46,498 bases of DNA from positions 1 to 46,498 of the forward strand of contig JAJYYI010000048.1 in assembly GCA_021801125.1 (NCBI GenBank), written 5' to 3'. A program made the position numbers and the translations under genes. This document shows positions 1-8,192 of this stretch, in pieces. This DNA comes from Deltaproteobacteria bacterium (GTDB lineage: Bacteria > Desulfobacterota > Binatia > Binatales > Binataceae). Numbering within the stretch: the stretch's first letter is position 1; the number at the start of each line of letters is the position of its first letter. A model generated the notes under the pieces. That model was not told the origin of the DNA, did no database searches, and worked only from the letters and a program-made list of their open reading frames with translations.

Positions 1-55
1 ACTACTAAGCGTCACGTTAGGTTCACCGGAATATCAGGCGGAGACTTAAGCACAG

Positions 56-1135
56 TTGGCCAAGCCTTGGAGGCAACAAACGCTCGTGCACCGAGGCCAT
101 GATTTCCCGAGGGTGCGAGCTTCGGTCAGCGGTGGGCGGCTGACGAACCGGCTTCGTGTTTCAGCGCGTCGGCTGCGGCTAACGATAGCCTTGGTCGCCG
201 CGGCTCTGCTATCAAGCAGCCCTCTGGTCTTCGCTCAGCAGGCGACGGCCGGATCGGGGCCGTCAAACAGCAGCGGGATGCTCTTGAGTTCCCTTCCCCG
301 GGCCGGCGACAGAATCTTTATCGAGCCGCTCGTAGTGAAAGATGCTGACATCGACAACCAGATCACCACGATGCCGCTGTTCATGGGCGGCTTTCACGGC
401 AGCCAAGCGTTCCAGAATTTGATAACGATCGAAAAGCGGCTGTGGTACAACTTCAGCCTTCAGGTGGGGACCCAGTACGATGCGGTCTTTGCGCCCGACC
501 TCACGACTTCGGGCTTCGAGTTCGAAGAAATCCAGGGCAAATACCTCGTCTACGAGAATGCGGCCCATGAAATCATGGCCACATTCATCGAGCGCGCGCT
601 TTTCTCACCCCAGGACTCGCTGGTAAGCAAGCAAAGCTACCCGCTTCAGCTCAACTCGTACTTTTTGTTCAACAAGGGATTGGGCGACGTGCCGGTGAGG
701 TTCCTTCGGCCATTTGCGATCCAGTCCGACGTCGTCTGGACCCAGCCCTTCGGCAGCGCTCCCCAACCGCTCGCTCCTTATCTGGGAGGCGCGTACTACG
801 ATCAGGCGTTCAGATTCGACTTTGCGTTGGAGTACAGTCTGCTTTATCTGAACGACGTCGTGGGGCAGTCGGTGCCGTCATTCCTTCAGCATCTGACGCC
901 GGCCGTCGAGCTGCGCACGATCACTAACCTCAGCAACAATGGCTTTTACGGCCAGACGGCCGGCTACCTTAGCTACGAACTCAACTACCAGGCGCCCTGG
1001 TACCAGATAAGCGTTGCTTACCAGCGTTCCTTCGGCCCCGACGCTCCGTTTGCCGGCCAAGCGCTCCTGCTCTACGCTACGTACTTCTATGACGATCTGC
1101 TGCGCAGGCTGGGTTTTAATCCCACCCCGTTTTAG
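56..1135 (+). CDS. Putative secreted/outer-membrane protein of unknown function
   Basis: I do not recognise a named family. The 359-residue product has a long basic N-terminus followed by a hydrophobic stretch (about residues 42-60, ending SSSPLVFAQQ) that looks like a signal peptide, so the true start may lie downstream of position 56. The mature part is rich in aromatic residues with alternating polar and hydrophobic segments (for example LWYNFSLQVGTQYD and YQISVAYQRSF) and has no cytoplasmic helices. That pattern is common in outer-membrane beta-barrels, and the end, FYDDLLRRLGFNPTPF, is also barrel-like. The gene stands alone: IS630 debris begins just after its stop. The export call is moderately sure, and the barrel is an inference from composition. 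Confidence 0.6.
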   Translation: MAKPWRQQTLVHRGHDFPRVRASVSGGRLTNRLRVSARRLRLTIALVAAALLSSSPLVFAQQATAGSGPSNSSGMLLSSLPRAGDRIFIEPLVVKDADIDNQITTMPLFMGGFHGSQAFQNLITIEKRLWYNFSLQVGTQYDAVFAPDLTTSGFEFEEIQGKYLVYENAAHEIMATFIERALFSPQDSLVSKQSYPLQLNSYFLFNKGLGDVPVRFLRPFAIQSDVVWTQPFGSAPQPLAPYLGGAYYDQAFRFDFALEYSLLYLNDVVGQSVPSFLQHLTPAVELRTITNLSNNGFYGQTAGYLSYELNYQAPWYQISVAYQRSFGPDAPFAGQALLLYATYFYDDLLRRLGFNPTPF

Positions 1136-1147
1136 TCGGGACCTCTC

Positions 1148-1821
1148 TAGTGTCGAGTCCCGTAATTATCTTGCATAATTTTCTCTTGCATAATCGACAT
1201 CTTTTTCCATTAAGAAGAAATGTTGATGGCGGTCGGACGACCCAAGGCGGAGCTGGTGTTGAGCGCTGAAGACCACGCGCGGTTGTCGAGCCTCGCCGCA
1301 TCGCGCTCGCTGTCCCGCGCGATGGTCGGGCGGGCCAAGCTGGTGCTGTTGGTGGCGCAGAGCGAAAGCAACGCCGTGATCGCGCAGCGGCTTAACTGGA
1401 GCATGCCCACCTTTGGCAAATGGCGCCGACGTTTCGTCGAGCAGCGCGTGGCCGGATTGCGCGATGAACTGCGCTCCGGACGCCCGCGCACCTACAGCGA
1501 CGAGCAGGTCGCGGCATTAATCAATCGGGTACTTAGCGGTCAGCCCGAGAACGCTACCCACTGGAGTGTGCGCGCGGTCGCTGAAGAAACCGGGGTCTTC
1601 AAGAGCACGGTGGCCCGCTACTTCGCGCTGTTTAGTTTGCAGCCGCATCGAAGCAAGAGCTTCAAGCTTTACACCGATCCGTTCTTCGTCAAAAAATGCC
1701 CGACGTGGTCGGGCTTTACCTCAATTGGCCGGACAACGCGTTGGTCATGTGCGTGAACGAAAAGAATCGGGGGCAGGCGCTGGAACGCACCCAGCCCGTG
1801 CTGCCGATAGGGCTGGGGTAC
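1148..1821 (+). mobile_element. Decayed IS630-family insertion sequence, 3' truncated
   Basis: The left end probably starts after the TA at 1148-1149, since IS630/Tc1-type elements target TA. The sequence after it (GTGTCGAGTCCCGTAATT) is terminal-repeat-like, and CTTGCATAAT is repeated at 1170-1179 and 1185-1194. The transposase reading frame follows from 1220. Homology to the family stops near 1821, after the conserved LPIGLGY segment, so most of the catalytic domain and the right end are missing. The stub of an aldehyde dehydrogenase gene lies just beyond on the other strand. The element cannot move by itself. Confidence 0.7.
1220..1821 (+). pseudogene. IS630-family transposase, frameshifted and truncated
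   Basis: The first about 158 residues read as the helix-turn-helix N-terminal half of an IS630 transposase (AVIAQRLNWSMPTFGKWRRRF, then a second HTH around HWSVRAVAEETGVFKSTVARYF). At about 1691-1697 one base has been lost after FFVKK. The family sequence continues in the next frame as PDVVGLYLNWPDNALVMCVNEK and on to QALERTQPVLPIGLGY. The family motif CVDEK, which holds the first catalytic aspartate of the DDE triad, here reads CVNEK, with an AAC codon at 1756-1758. The gene therefore carries a frameshift, a catalytic substitution and a deletion of the remaining domain. It is non-functional. Confidence 0.8.
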
Positions 1822-1883
1822 GCGTCCGCATCTCGGCCTCGCTGGTGGCTCATAAGCGAAGTCGCCCCATAAGGAGCACGCCC

Positions 1884-1907
1884 GCATGCTGCCGCGCGGC
1901 GGCATGC
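1884..1907. repeat. 24-bp near-perfect palindrome at a truncation junction
   Basis: GCATGCTGCCGC is followed directly by GCGGCGGCATGC, so the 24 bases are self-complementary except for one mismatched pair. It lies in the roughly 120 bases between the end of IS630 homology (about 1821) and the end of aldehyde dehydrogenase homology (about 1944). That stretch is not otherwise explained. Confidence 0.5.
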
Positions 1908-1943
1908 TCCCGCACCAGCCTCATCCTTTCTTCGCCTCCAACA

Positions 1944-2365
1944 TCCGGCCATGTAGCGGAACAGATCGACCGATAGCGCCACGTCCCCAACTTGCGCCGC
2001 TATCACGGGTTTTCCATTGTCAACCGACTCAAGCTGGGCAAACTCCTCGGTGTGTTTCTCAATCAGATCGGCCAGCTTCCAAAGCATCCGGCCGCGCTCC
2101 GAGGCTGTTATCGAGCGCCATGGCCCTTCGTCAAACGCCTTGCGCGCTGCCTTGACGGCTCGCTCGATATCTTCCCGGTCACCTTCGGGAACGTAGGTTA
2201 AAACCTCCTCGGAGGCCGGGTCACAAGTCGGGAATGTCTTTCCCGAAGCAGCCTCCACGAACCTCCCCCCGATTAGCATCCTCTGCTTTCGGCCCAAGAA
2301 ACTTTTCACAGAAGGAGCAATTTCGATTCGCGCTCCAGCGATATTCGGTACGCTAGCAGTGGCCA
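1944..2365 (-). pseudogene. Aldehyde dehydrogenase, N-terminal fragment only
   Basis: Starting at the ATG at 2365 (a GGGGGAAG-type ribosome binding site lies just upstream on this strand), about 140 residues match the N-terminal part of NAD(P)-dependent aldehyde dehydrogenases of the betaine-aldehyde type. Recognisable pieces are MLIGGRFVEAASGKTF, DPASEEVLTYVPEG, DIERAVKAARKAFDEG, LWKLADLIEKH and LESVDNGKP. Homology stops at FRYMAG (1944), where intact enzymes continue into the Rossmann domain. The catalytic Cys and Glu regions are absent. The frame then runs on through unrelated sequence. The gene was probably cut by the IS630 insertion followed by deletion. An intact enzyme is about 490-500 residues. 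Confidence 0.85.
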
Positions 2366-2510
2366 TGGTACTTCCCCCCATATTATTTTCTCGTAGTGTG
2401 GGTCCAAGCCAGGCGGTGCATCGCAAAGAACCCCGTCAAAAGAATTGCTCGAATACGAGCAAAATGTCAAGTATTATAGCGTCACATATTTGCACCATTC
2501 GGACACTGAG

Positions 2511-2785
2511 ATGCGAGCCAACGGAAGCATCATGAAAGGCGCCAGACGCGCTCGTCGCCTGACCTGTGTCGAACTGGCACGGCGGGTTGGCGTCTCTCGC
2601 CAGGCGCTGTCCGCTATCTAGGCAGGCGTCTACCGAGGGTAGTGCTCAGAACTGCGCCGGAACTTGGCCATACTGTAGAGGAGGTGTTCTACAGGCAGCA
2701 GGAGGCTCGGGTCTCCGCTGAGCGCGCGGCACTTGCTCAGCACCTAGGGAAGCTCTGCGCAGGCCATTATATGGTGACTCTTTGA
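2511..2785 (+). pseudogene. XRE-type helix-turn-helix regulator, degraded
   Basis: From the ATG at 2511 or 2532 the frame reads RRARRLTCVELARRVGVSRQALSAI, a typical XRE-family DNA-binding helix-turn-helix. A TAG at 2619-2621 then replaces the usual glutamate (family: SAIEAG). After AGVYR the frame is lost. The continuation ELGHTVEEVFYRQQEARVSAE is readable in another frame from 2660 to the TGA at 2783. An intact gene would encode a protein of the XRE plus ligand-binding type, with the HTH at its start. With at least one nonsense mutation and one frameshift, this is a dead remnant. It sits in the same decayed stretch as the IS630 and aldehyde dehydrogenase fragments. Confidence 0.75.
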
Positions 2786-3052
2786 GATGGAAGTGGGCAT
2801 TATCAAGCTAAGCGGCGACAGCGCGATGGCTCGGTGGTGTGGCCTAAGCGGTCGCGGGGAGCAGTGGGTCTATCAATCGTGCTCACAACACGTACCTTGT
2901 CTCCGGATGGAGCAGCTCGCGCCGAGTCACTTTGCCTTTCGCCTGCCATGCCATCGAAGCGAACCTCCGCTGACTACCCATCACCTCACCTCCACATCTG
3001 CCAATCCACTTATTGCCTTGCACACGAACCGATCAGCTTGTGCAGAGGTTCC

Positions 3053-4537
3053 CTAGGGAGATACCGCTTCGTACGAGGCCGCGCTGACCGGTACGGGCAT
3101 CGCGGCGCGCACCGGAGTCCAGGCGCCTGTGGTCGGGTCGAAAAGCTCGGCGGCAACGCCGGGGTTGCGCGCGGACTGGTCCTGGGACGAGCCGGCAACG
3201 TAACAGAACGAAGGGCTTTTGCCGTCGCAATTCTCGCCGCCTGCAACTAGCACCTCTCCCGAGTTCGGACCGCCGGAGAGCAGTGCGAAGGCGTGTCCGC
3301 CGCGTGCCTCGTTCAATTCGCCGGTGGGCCTAAAGTCGCCCGAGCCGCCGCCGGAGGGGTCGAAGATGTCAGCGGTGGTTTGGCTAGTCTGACGCACCCC
3401 GCGCGCGGTGCCGTCACCGCGCAGCTGAATGCCTCCCGCAATTAGCACCTGTCCGGCAAGCGGGCCGCTGTTAAGGAGCACGGAAGAGTGCCTGATGCGG
3501 GGCGAACTCATGCGCGAGCCGACTTGGATAAAACGCCCGGCGCGGGGATCGAAAAGCTCTGCTGTCGCCGAAGAGTCACCCGCCAGACGCGCACCGGCAA
3601 CCAGGCCTCCGCTCACCAACACGTCTCCCGCGAGCGCGCCTTTGACTATTGCAGGGTCGAGCACCGTTGCCCGGGCAAGCTCGCGCACGATCTCCATCCG
3701 GCCGGTCGGCGCGAATGAACCGGTTCTCGGGTCATAGATTTCGGCCGTGGCCAACGCGTGCTCGAAAAAGCCGGTGTCGTCGCCTCCGGCGATTAACACG
3801 CGGCCGTCAGCCAGCAAAGCCGCGCAGTGATTCTCACGCCGTTCTTTCATCTTGGCGGTTGCAGCGACGAACGTATCGATGGCCGGGTCGTAGAACTCCG
3901 CCGTGTCCACGGGCGGCGACGAAACGATTCCACGGAACGAGGTCTTGACGGTGCCGCTGATTCCCCCGACCAGCAACACTTTGCCGTCGGCGGGACAGTT
4001 GCAGCCGTGGATCAGCGTGGCGCTGTGGCCAGCGCGCGCAGCAGTCATCTTGCTGCCGCTTCCAGTTCCGGCCAAGGTGAACCTTCCGGTCGCCGGGTCG
4101 TACAGCTCGGCCGTGTCGAGCGCGGTACAGTGCGAGCCGAGAATTCCGTTCGAGCATCGAAGACCGCCGGCGATAAGAACCTTGCCGTTGGGCAGCAAAG
4201 TTGCCGTCGCCGTCTCGCGGCTGTCGTGAAGTCGCCCTGCCGTTTGCCTGAAACGCCCGGCCACCGAATCATAGATTTGCGCGCCGTCAGTTGACGTCAC
4301 GAACATGGCGTTGGGCACCAAATGAAGCACGTTCCCGCCGATATCGCCGCCGGCGATTAGCATCGCAAAGCCGTCGTGGCTCGTCCGAGATCCGGGCGCC
4401 GGCGATTCGGCGACAGTATCCGCGGCCGCTAAAGAGATTGCTCGACGCGCGCCCTGTAGCTCGCCGCCATTGACCACCGCGGGTATCATCGCGGTCGCGA
4501 GAAATAAAAGCAGGCTTATGGATTTCTCTGAGTGCAT
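3053..4537 (-). CDS. Secreted Kelch-repeat (galactose-oxidase-like propeller) protein
   Basis: The 494-residue product begins with a clear signal peptide (MHSEKSISLLLFLATAMIPAVVNGG). It then repeats a unit seen at least six times: a short strand ending LLPNGKVLIAGG, VLLVGG, VLIAGG or VLVAGG, then T(A/D)EL/FYDP and a segment such as GRFTLAG. This is the Kelch / galactose oxidase central-domain blade pattern, which builds a beta-propeller. No enzyme active site can be assigned, because the N-terminal and C-terminal domains of galactose oxidase are not present. Proteins of this kind are exported, and their ligands are generally unknown. The gene is monocistronic, with unassigned sequence on both sides. 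Confidence 0.8.
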   Translation of the reverse strand: MHSEKSISLLLFLATAMIPAVVNGGELQGARRAISLAAADTVAESPAPGSRTSHDGFAMLIAGGDIGGNVLHLVPNAMFVTSTDGAQIYDSVAGRFRQTAGRLHDSRETATATLLPNGKVLIAGGLRCSNGILGSHCTALDTAELYDPATGRFTLAGTGSGSKMTAARAGHSATLIHGCNCPADGKVLLVGGISGTVKTSFRGIVSSPPVDTAEFYDPAIDTFVAATAKMKERRENHCAALLADGRVLIAGGDDTGFFEHALATAEIYDPRTGSFAPTGRMEIVRELARATVLDPAIVKGALAGDVLVSGGLVAGARLAGDSSATAELFDPRAGRFIQVGSRMSSPRIRHSSVLLNSGPLAGQVLIAGGIQLRGDGTARGVRQTSQTTADIFDPSGGGSGDFRPTGELNEARGGHAFALLSGGPNSGEVLVAGGENCDGKSPSFCYVAGSSQDQSARNPGVAAELFDPTTGAWTPVRAAMPVPVSAASYEAVSP

Positions 4538-5021
4538 GGACTGTCCTTCGGTCGTGATCAGAAGCGCAAAGTTCTACCTCGCCGGGCTAGGCGCGGTCGT
4601 CGCAAATGACTTTTCGGTTGATCAGCATAATGGCCGACTGCGCAAGGAATTCACAGGCTTCGTTCATGCCGCGCCTTGAGAACATAGCGGGTAGCGCCTA
4701 ACGAAAGCACGACGCGCGATGGTCGATCTTGACGCCGCAAGAACGCCCGAATGGGCCGGTGTTTTTTCGGCGCGATCCCTAAGAAGCGCGAAGCTCGGTG
4801 CGAGCCGGTGGAGTTCTCCCGCACTTGAGCGACGCGCTGATTCGCGCGCTTGAGTCCGGTCATGGGATGGAGAACGCGCGTACGACGGGGTAGCATTAGG
4901 CCAAGGAGCATCGGGGGGCCCTGCGGCTCAGACTGTTGCGCGCGCTGTGCTCATGAGGTTTGTGTTCCAGCTAGATGATTGACAACTCTTACAGAACGCC
5001 AGGTGCGAGACGGGGATAATC
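4538..5021. other. Intergenic region between divergent Kelch and enoyl-CoA hydratase genes
   Basis: About 480 bases hold no ORF that looks coding. They must contain the promoters of the two divergent genes. I see no clear consensus promoter, operator or RNA gene. Confidence 0.5.
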
Positions 5022-5780
5022 ATGGTCGTAGAAGCGAAAGACGTGGCTTCAGGAGTTCGGCTGCTCACACTGAATCGGCCGCCGGCTAACGCTATTAATC
5101 GCGAATTGGGCCGAGCGCTCTTTGATCAGTGCGCGGCGGCCGCTGCCGACGACAGTGTGCGTGCGGTAATCGTGACCGGCGCCGGCCGCTTCTTCTGCGG
5201 TGGCCTCGACCTGAGGGAACTGGTCGGCGATCAGAGTCCGCTCGGCCGACTCGGGAGCACGCGCAATGACGGTGTTTTCGCGTTGTGGACGCTGCCCAAG
5301 CCGACGGTGGCGATGGTTAACGGCCATGCGGTGGCGGGCGGAGCCGTGATCGCCTTGGCTTGCGACTTCAGGATTACGTGCCGCGGAAATCACAAGATGG
5401 GGCTCAACGAGGTGGCTATCGGGCTCGGGTTTCCGATAGGCTCGCTCGAGATCGTCCGGCAAGCGGTGGGCGAGCGTAATACGCGCCATGTGCTGCTCGG
5501 GGCGAAGCTGCACGACGTGGACAGCGCCCGGGATCTGCGGATGGTGGACGAGGTCGTGGAGCCGAGCGCGCTTGAAGCGCGATGTGTCGAGCTGGCCTCG
5601 CAGCTCGCTGCGTCCGGACAGCTCGCTTACGCGCATACGAAAAAGACCCTGCAGCGCAAAGCAATCGATCGTATCGACGCGATGCTGCCGGAAAACTCGC
5701 GCGAACTCTCCGAAATCGTGCGCAGCGAGGAAACCAAGCAACTTCTGCAAGCACAACTGGCGGCGGTGACCAAAAAATAG
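5022..5780 (+). CDS. Enoyl-CoA hydratase/isomerase (crotonase) family protein
   Basis: The 252 residues are a full-length crotonase fold. The oxyanion-hole segments are visible as GRFFCGGLDL (about 56-64) and NGHAVAGGAVIALACDFRI (about 100-118). The second catalytic glutamate is present in MGLNEV (E130). The first one, normally in GGGxELA, is replaced by isoleucine (I110). A single glutamate is usual in delta3,delta2-enoyl-CoA isomerases and other crotonase relatives, so isomerase or another acyl-CoA reaction is more likely than plain hydration. The enzyme would act in the cytoplasm on CoA thioesters, and the CoA-transferase gene 336 bases downstream fits that. The exact substrate is unknown. 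Confidence 0.85.
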   Translation: MVVEAKDVASGVRLLTLNRPPANAINRELGRALFDQCAAAAADDSVRAVIVTGAGRFFCGGLDLRELVGDQSPLGRLGSTRNDGVFALWTLPKPTVAMVNGHAVAGGAVIALACDFRITCRGNHKMGLNEVAIGLGFPIGSLEIVRQAVGERNTRHVLLGAKLHDVDSARDLRMVDEVVEPSALEARCVELASQLAASGQLAYAHTKKTLQRKAIDRIDAMLPENSRELSEIVRSEETKQLLQAQLAAVTKK

Positions 5781-6116
5781 CGCTTGCGTTGCGGCGAAGC
5801 GAAGTGGAATTGGGCGACTACTACCTTTTTGCTTTAGCACCTGGAGATATGCCGCGAAGGAAGCGGCGAACGGTTGCATTCGCGCCCCTTTTACGCGCGC
5901 GGCGCCGTCCGTTAGGCAGGCGCCGCTTTAGAGCGAGCCACGGCGCCCGGCGCGTTGGTTTGCTCGACCGGACCCGCACGACGCGCCGCCTGGGGCGCGT
6001 CGCCATAACGCGCATGCATCAAGACCTCCCAGCCGCATGCGTCGCGCAAAGCTCAAAAAGGGCCGGGGGCGAGGGCGACTCAACGACGGCCTCGCGTCAA
6101 GCTGTATGGGTGAGCT
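5781..6116. other. Intergenic region with a terminator-like hairpin
   Basis: No credible gene is seen. GCGGCGCC at 5899-5906 pairs with GGCGCCGC at 5919-5926 (8 bp, 12-base loop) and is followed by a short TTTA. This could end transcription from the upstream enoyl-CoA hydratase-like gene, but the T tract is weak. Confidence 0.4.
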
Positions 6117-7316
6117 ATGGACAAGGCGCTTGACGGAATTCGGATTTTGGATCTGACCCAGTACGAGGCGGGGACCTCGTGCACCGAACTTCTTGCCTGG
6201 CTGGGCGCCGACGTGATCAAGCTTGAGCCGCCAAACAGCGGTGACCAGGGACGATGGAGGCTCACCGAGACCGCCGGACTGGATTCGTATTACTTCGTCG
6301 CGCTTAATGCCAACAAGCGCAGCATCACGTTGGACCTCAAAAATGCGCGCGGTCGTGCGCTGTTTCTTGAACTGATCAAGAAGGTCGACGTGCTGGCAGA
6401 GAATTTTTCCCTCGGCACGCTGGAAGGGTTAGGGCTGGGCTACGAAAATTTGCGCCTGGCGAATCCGCGTCTCATCTACGTCACGGTAAAGGGCTTTGGC
6501 ACGTACGGCCCGTACAGCAAATATAAGGCCTTCGACCCGATCGCGCAGGCGATGGGCGGGGCGATCTCGGTGACGGGATATCCAGGGATGCCGCCGCTTC
6601 GCCCTGCTGTGACGCTTGGCGACACCGGTACCGGCGTTCATGCGGCGTGCGCCGTCCTGGCCGCGTACATCCAAAGAGAACGTACGGGTGAGGGACAAAA
6701 GGTCGAGGTCGCGATGCAGGATGCCGTGGTGAACTTCGCGCGCGTGGCGATGGTCCCGACGTACCAAACGGGCCAACCCGCCATGCGTCACGGCAACCGC
6801 TACGGAAGCAATATTTCGGCCGATCTGTTCAAGTGCGCGCCGGGCGGCGACAACGACTACGTCTTCATCATCTGCACCAGCGACGAAATGTGGGGGGCGT
6901 TGTTCGCCGAGATTGGGCATCCCGAGTTCGCCCTTGACGAGCGGTTTTCCACGGCGGCGGCGCGCAAGGCCAACTTCGACGCGTTGGCCGAATCCGTGAC
7001 CGCCTGGACCTCGCGCCACACCAAGCGCGAGGCGATGAGCCTGTTGGCCGAACGCGGCGTGCCCTGCGGAGCGGTGCTCGCAACCGACGAGTTGTTGACC
7101 GATCCCCATCTGATCGAGAGAGGGATGGTCGTGACGCTGGAGCATCCGACTCGCGGCACGGTGACCATTCCCGGGTGTCCGGTCAAGATGGAACGCTCGT
7201 CGGTCCCGATTACGCGTGCGCCCTTGCTAGGCGAGCACAATCAAGAGGTTTATAGCGACCTGCTAGGGCTCGGCGATGACGACGTTCGCTCGCTTGTCCG
7301 CGAAGGCGTGATCTAA
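6117..7316 (+). CDS. CaiB/BaiF family CoA-transferase
   Basis: The 399-residue protein is a full-length class III CoA-transferase, which moves CoA between carboxylic acids. It starts with the family signature GIRILDLTQYEAGTSCTELLAWLGADVIKLEPP and carries the catalytic aspartate in LRPAVTLGDTGTG (D169, the same number as in formyl-CoA transferase). Further conserved blocks are ENFSLGTLEGLGLGYE, NPRLIYVTVKGFG, EVAMQDAVVNF and MRHGNRYG. The ATG at 6117 begins a family-like N-terminus, so the start is well supported. The acid substrate cannot be told from sequence. Together with the upstream crotonase it suggests activation and degradation of an organic acid. Confidence 0.9.
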   Translation: MDKALDGIRILDLTQYEAGTSCTELLAWLGADVIKLEPPNSGDQGRWRLTETAGLDSYYFVALNANKRSITLDLKNARGRALFLELIKKVDVLAENFSLGTLEGLGLGYENLRLANPRLIYVTVKGFGTYGPYSKYKAFDPIAQAMGGAISVTGYPGMPPLRPAVTLGDTGTGVHAACAVLAAYIQRERTGEGQKVEVAMQDAVVNFARVAMVPTYQTGQPAMRHGNRYGSNISADLFKCAPGGDNDYVFIICTSDEMWGALFAEIGHPEFALDERFSTAAARKANFDALAESVTAWTSRHTKREAMSLLAERGVPCGAVLATDELLTDPHLIERGMVVTLEHPTRGTVTIPGCPVKMERSSVPITRAPLLGEHNQEVYSDLLGLGDDDVRSLVREGVI

Positions 7317-7358
7317 AAGCGGCCGCCCGTTCCGGCAGGCCCTAGGTGAAAGCGCGGT

Positions 7359-8186
7359 CTATCCGGCCTGACGGTCGAGATCGATCACGCGCGTGGCCGG
7401 GGGCGGCGAGAGGACAAAGCGGGCGTTGTCGAAGAGCCGATTCAACACCGCCTGTTTATAGTTGAACTTTACCGCGGTTCCGCTCGGCGGAAAGCTGGCC
7501 TCAATCCGATGGGCGACGTTTATCCCTCCGACGTTGCGATAATCGCCGTAGGCGACCTCGTAGCGCAGGGCGCCGTTGTGCTCGTGCTCGCGCGCTAGGG
7601 CAAGCTCGGAGTCCGCGAAGCCTAATTCGATAGTTGAGCCGTCGCTCTTGTTCCAGCCGGCTATCAGCACGCTCCCTTGGCGTCTGGCATAACTTAGGGG
7701 CAGCCGAGCGCTGTCGGCGTCCGTGTCGGGCGCCAGTCCCATCAACAGATCGACCGCCTCACGAGGTCCGAGCGGCACATGAGCGAAGCGGTTGAGCGTC
7801 GCGGCGGTTGGGTGTCCTTGGAAAAGCTCATTTTTGGACGGCTCGAAGACTTGGATTTGCGTCCCATCGCTGGCCACCACAAGCGCGACGCCGAATGCGT
7901 AGTAGGCCTCGATCCGCAAGCTCTGGGGTCGCCGGATCGTCAATTGCTCGCGCGCCTTAACATGCTTTGCACCCTGGCTGTACTCCATTACAGCCTCGGT
8001 CTCCAGGGAACTCAGCGTCCGCGCCTTTTGAGCGAGTTTTGATAGCAGCGCTTGAGCCTGGGAGGTCTCCGCGGCTCTCCCGGCGACTGGGATCGCCTGC
8101 GGCGGCTTTTGCACCACGCATCCGACCGCCACCGTGGCCAGCAGCAACGGCGGCCACCAAATGGCCCGCCGGCGTGAAGCCGTCAT
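7359..8186 (-). CDS. DUF4292-like outer-membrane lipoprotein
   Basis: The 275-residue product has a lipoprotein signal peptide with lipobox VAVGC near residue 23. A region follows that looks like the LolB/LolA-type half-barrel fold (TLSSLETEAVMEYSQGAKHVKAREQLTIRRPQSLRIEAYYAFG ranges over alternating strands). The later segment with GLAPD and IELGF is as expected in DUF4292 proteins. It follows the TPR lipoprotein gene with only 6 bases between stop and start, so the two are translationally coupled. The pairing of a TPR lipoprotein with a DUF4292 lipoprotein is common in deltaproteobacterial-type genomes. A role in outer-membrane lipid or lipoprotein handling is inferred from the fold only. 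Confidence 0.75.
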   Translation of the reverse strand: MTASRRRAIWWPPLLLATVAVGCVVQKPPQAIPVAGRAAETSQAQALLSKLAQKARTLSSLETEAVMEYSQGAKHVKAREQLTIRRPQSLRIEAYYAFGVALVVASDGTQIQVFEPSKNELFQGHPTAATLNRFAHVPLGPREAVDLLMGLAPDTDADSARLPLSYARRQGSVLIAGWNKSDGSTIELGFADSELALAREHEHNGALRYEVAYGDYRNVGGINVAHRIEASFPPSGTAVKFNYKQAVLNRLFDNARFVLSPPPATRVIDLDRQAG

Positions 8187-8192
8187 CTTGCT

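Noticed and set aside
2786-3052. Overlapping forward frames between the XRE remnant and the Kelch gene
   Set aside because: Their translations are low-complexity and overlap the coding strand of the Kelch gene. No start signal or homology is visible.
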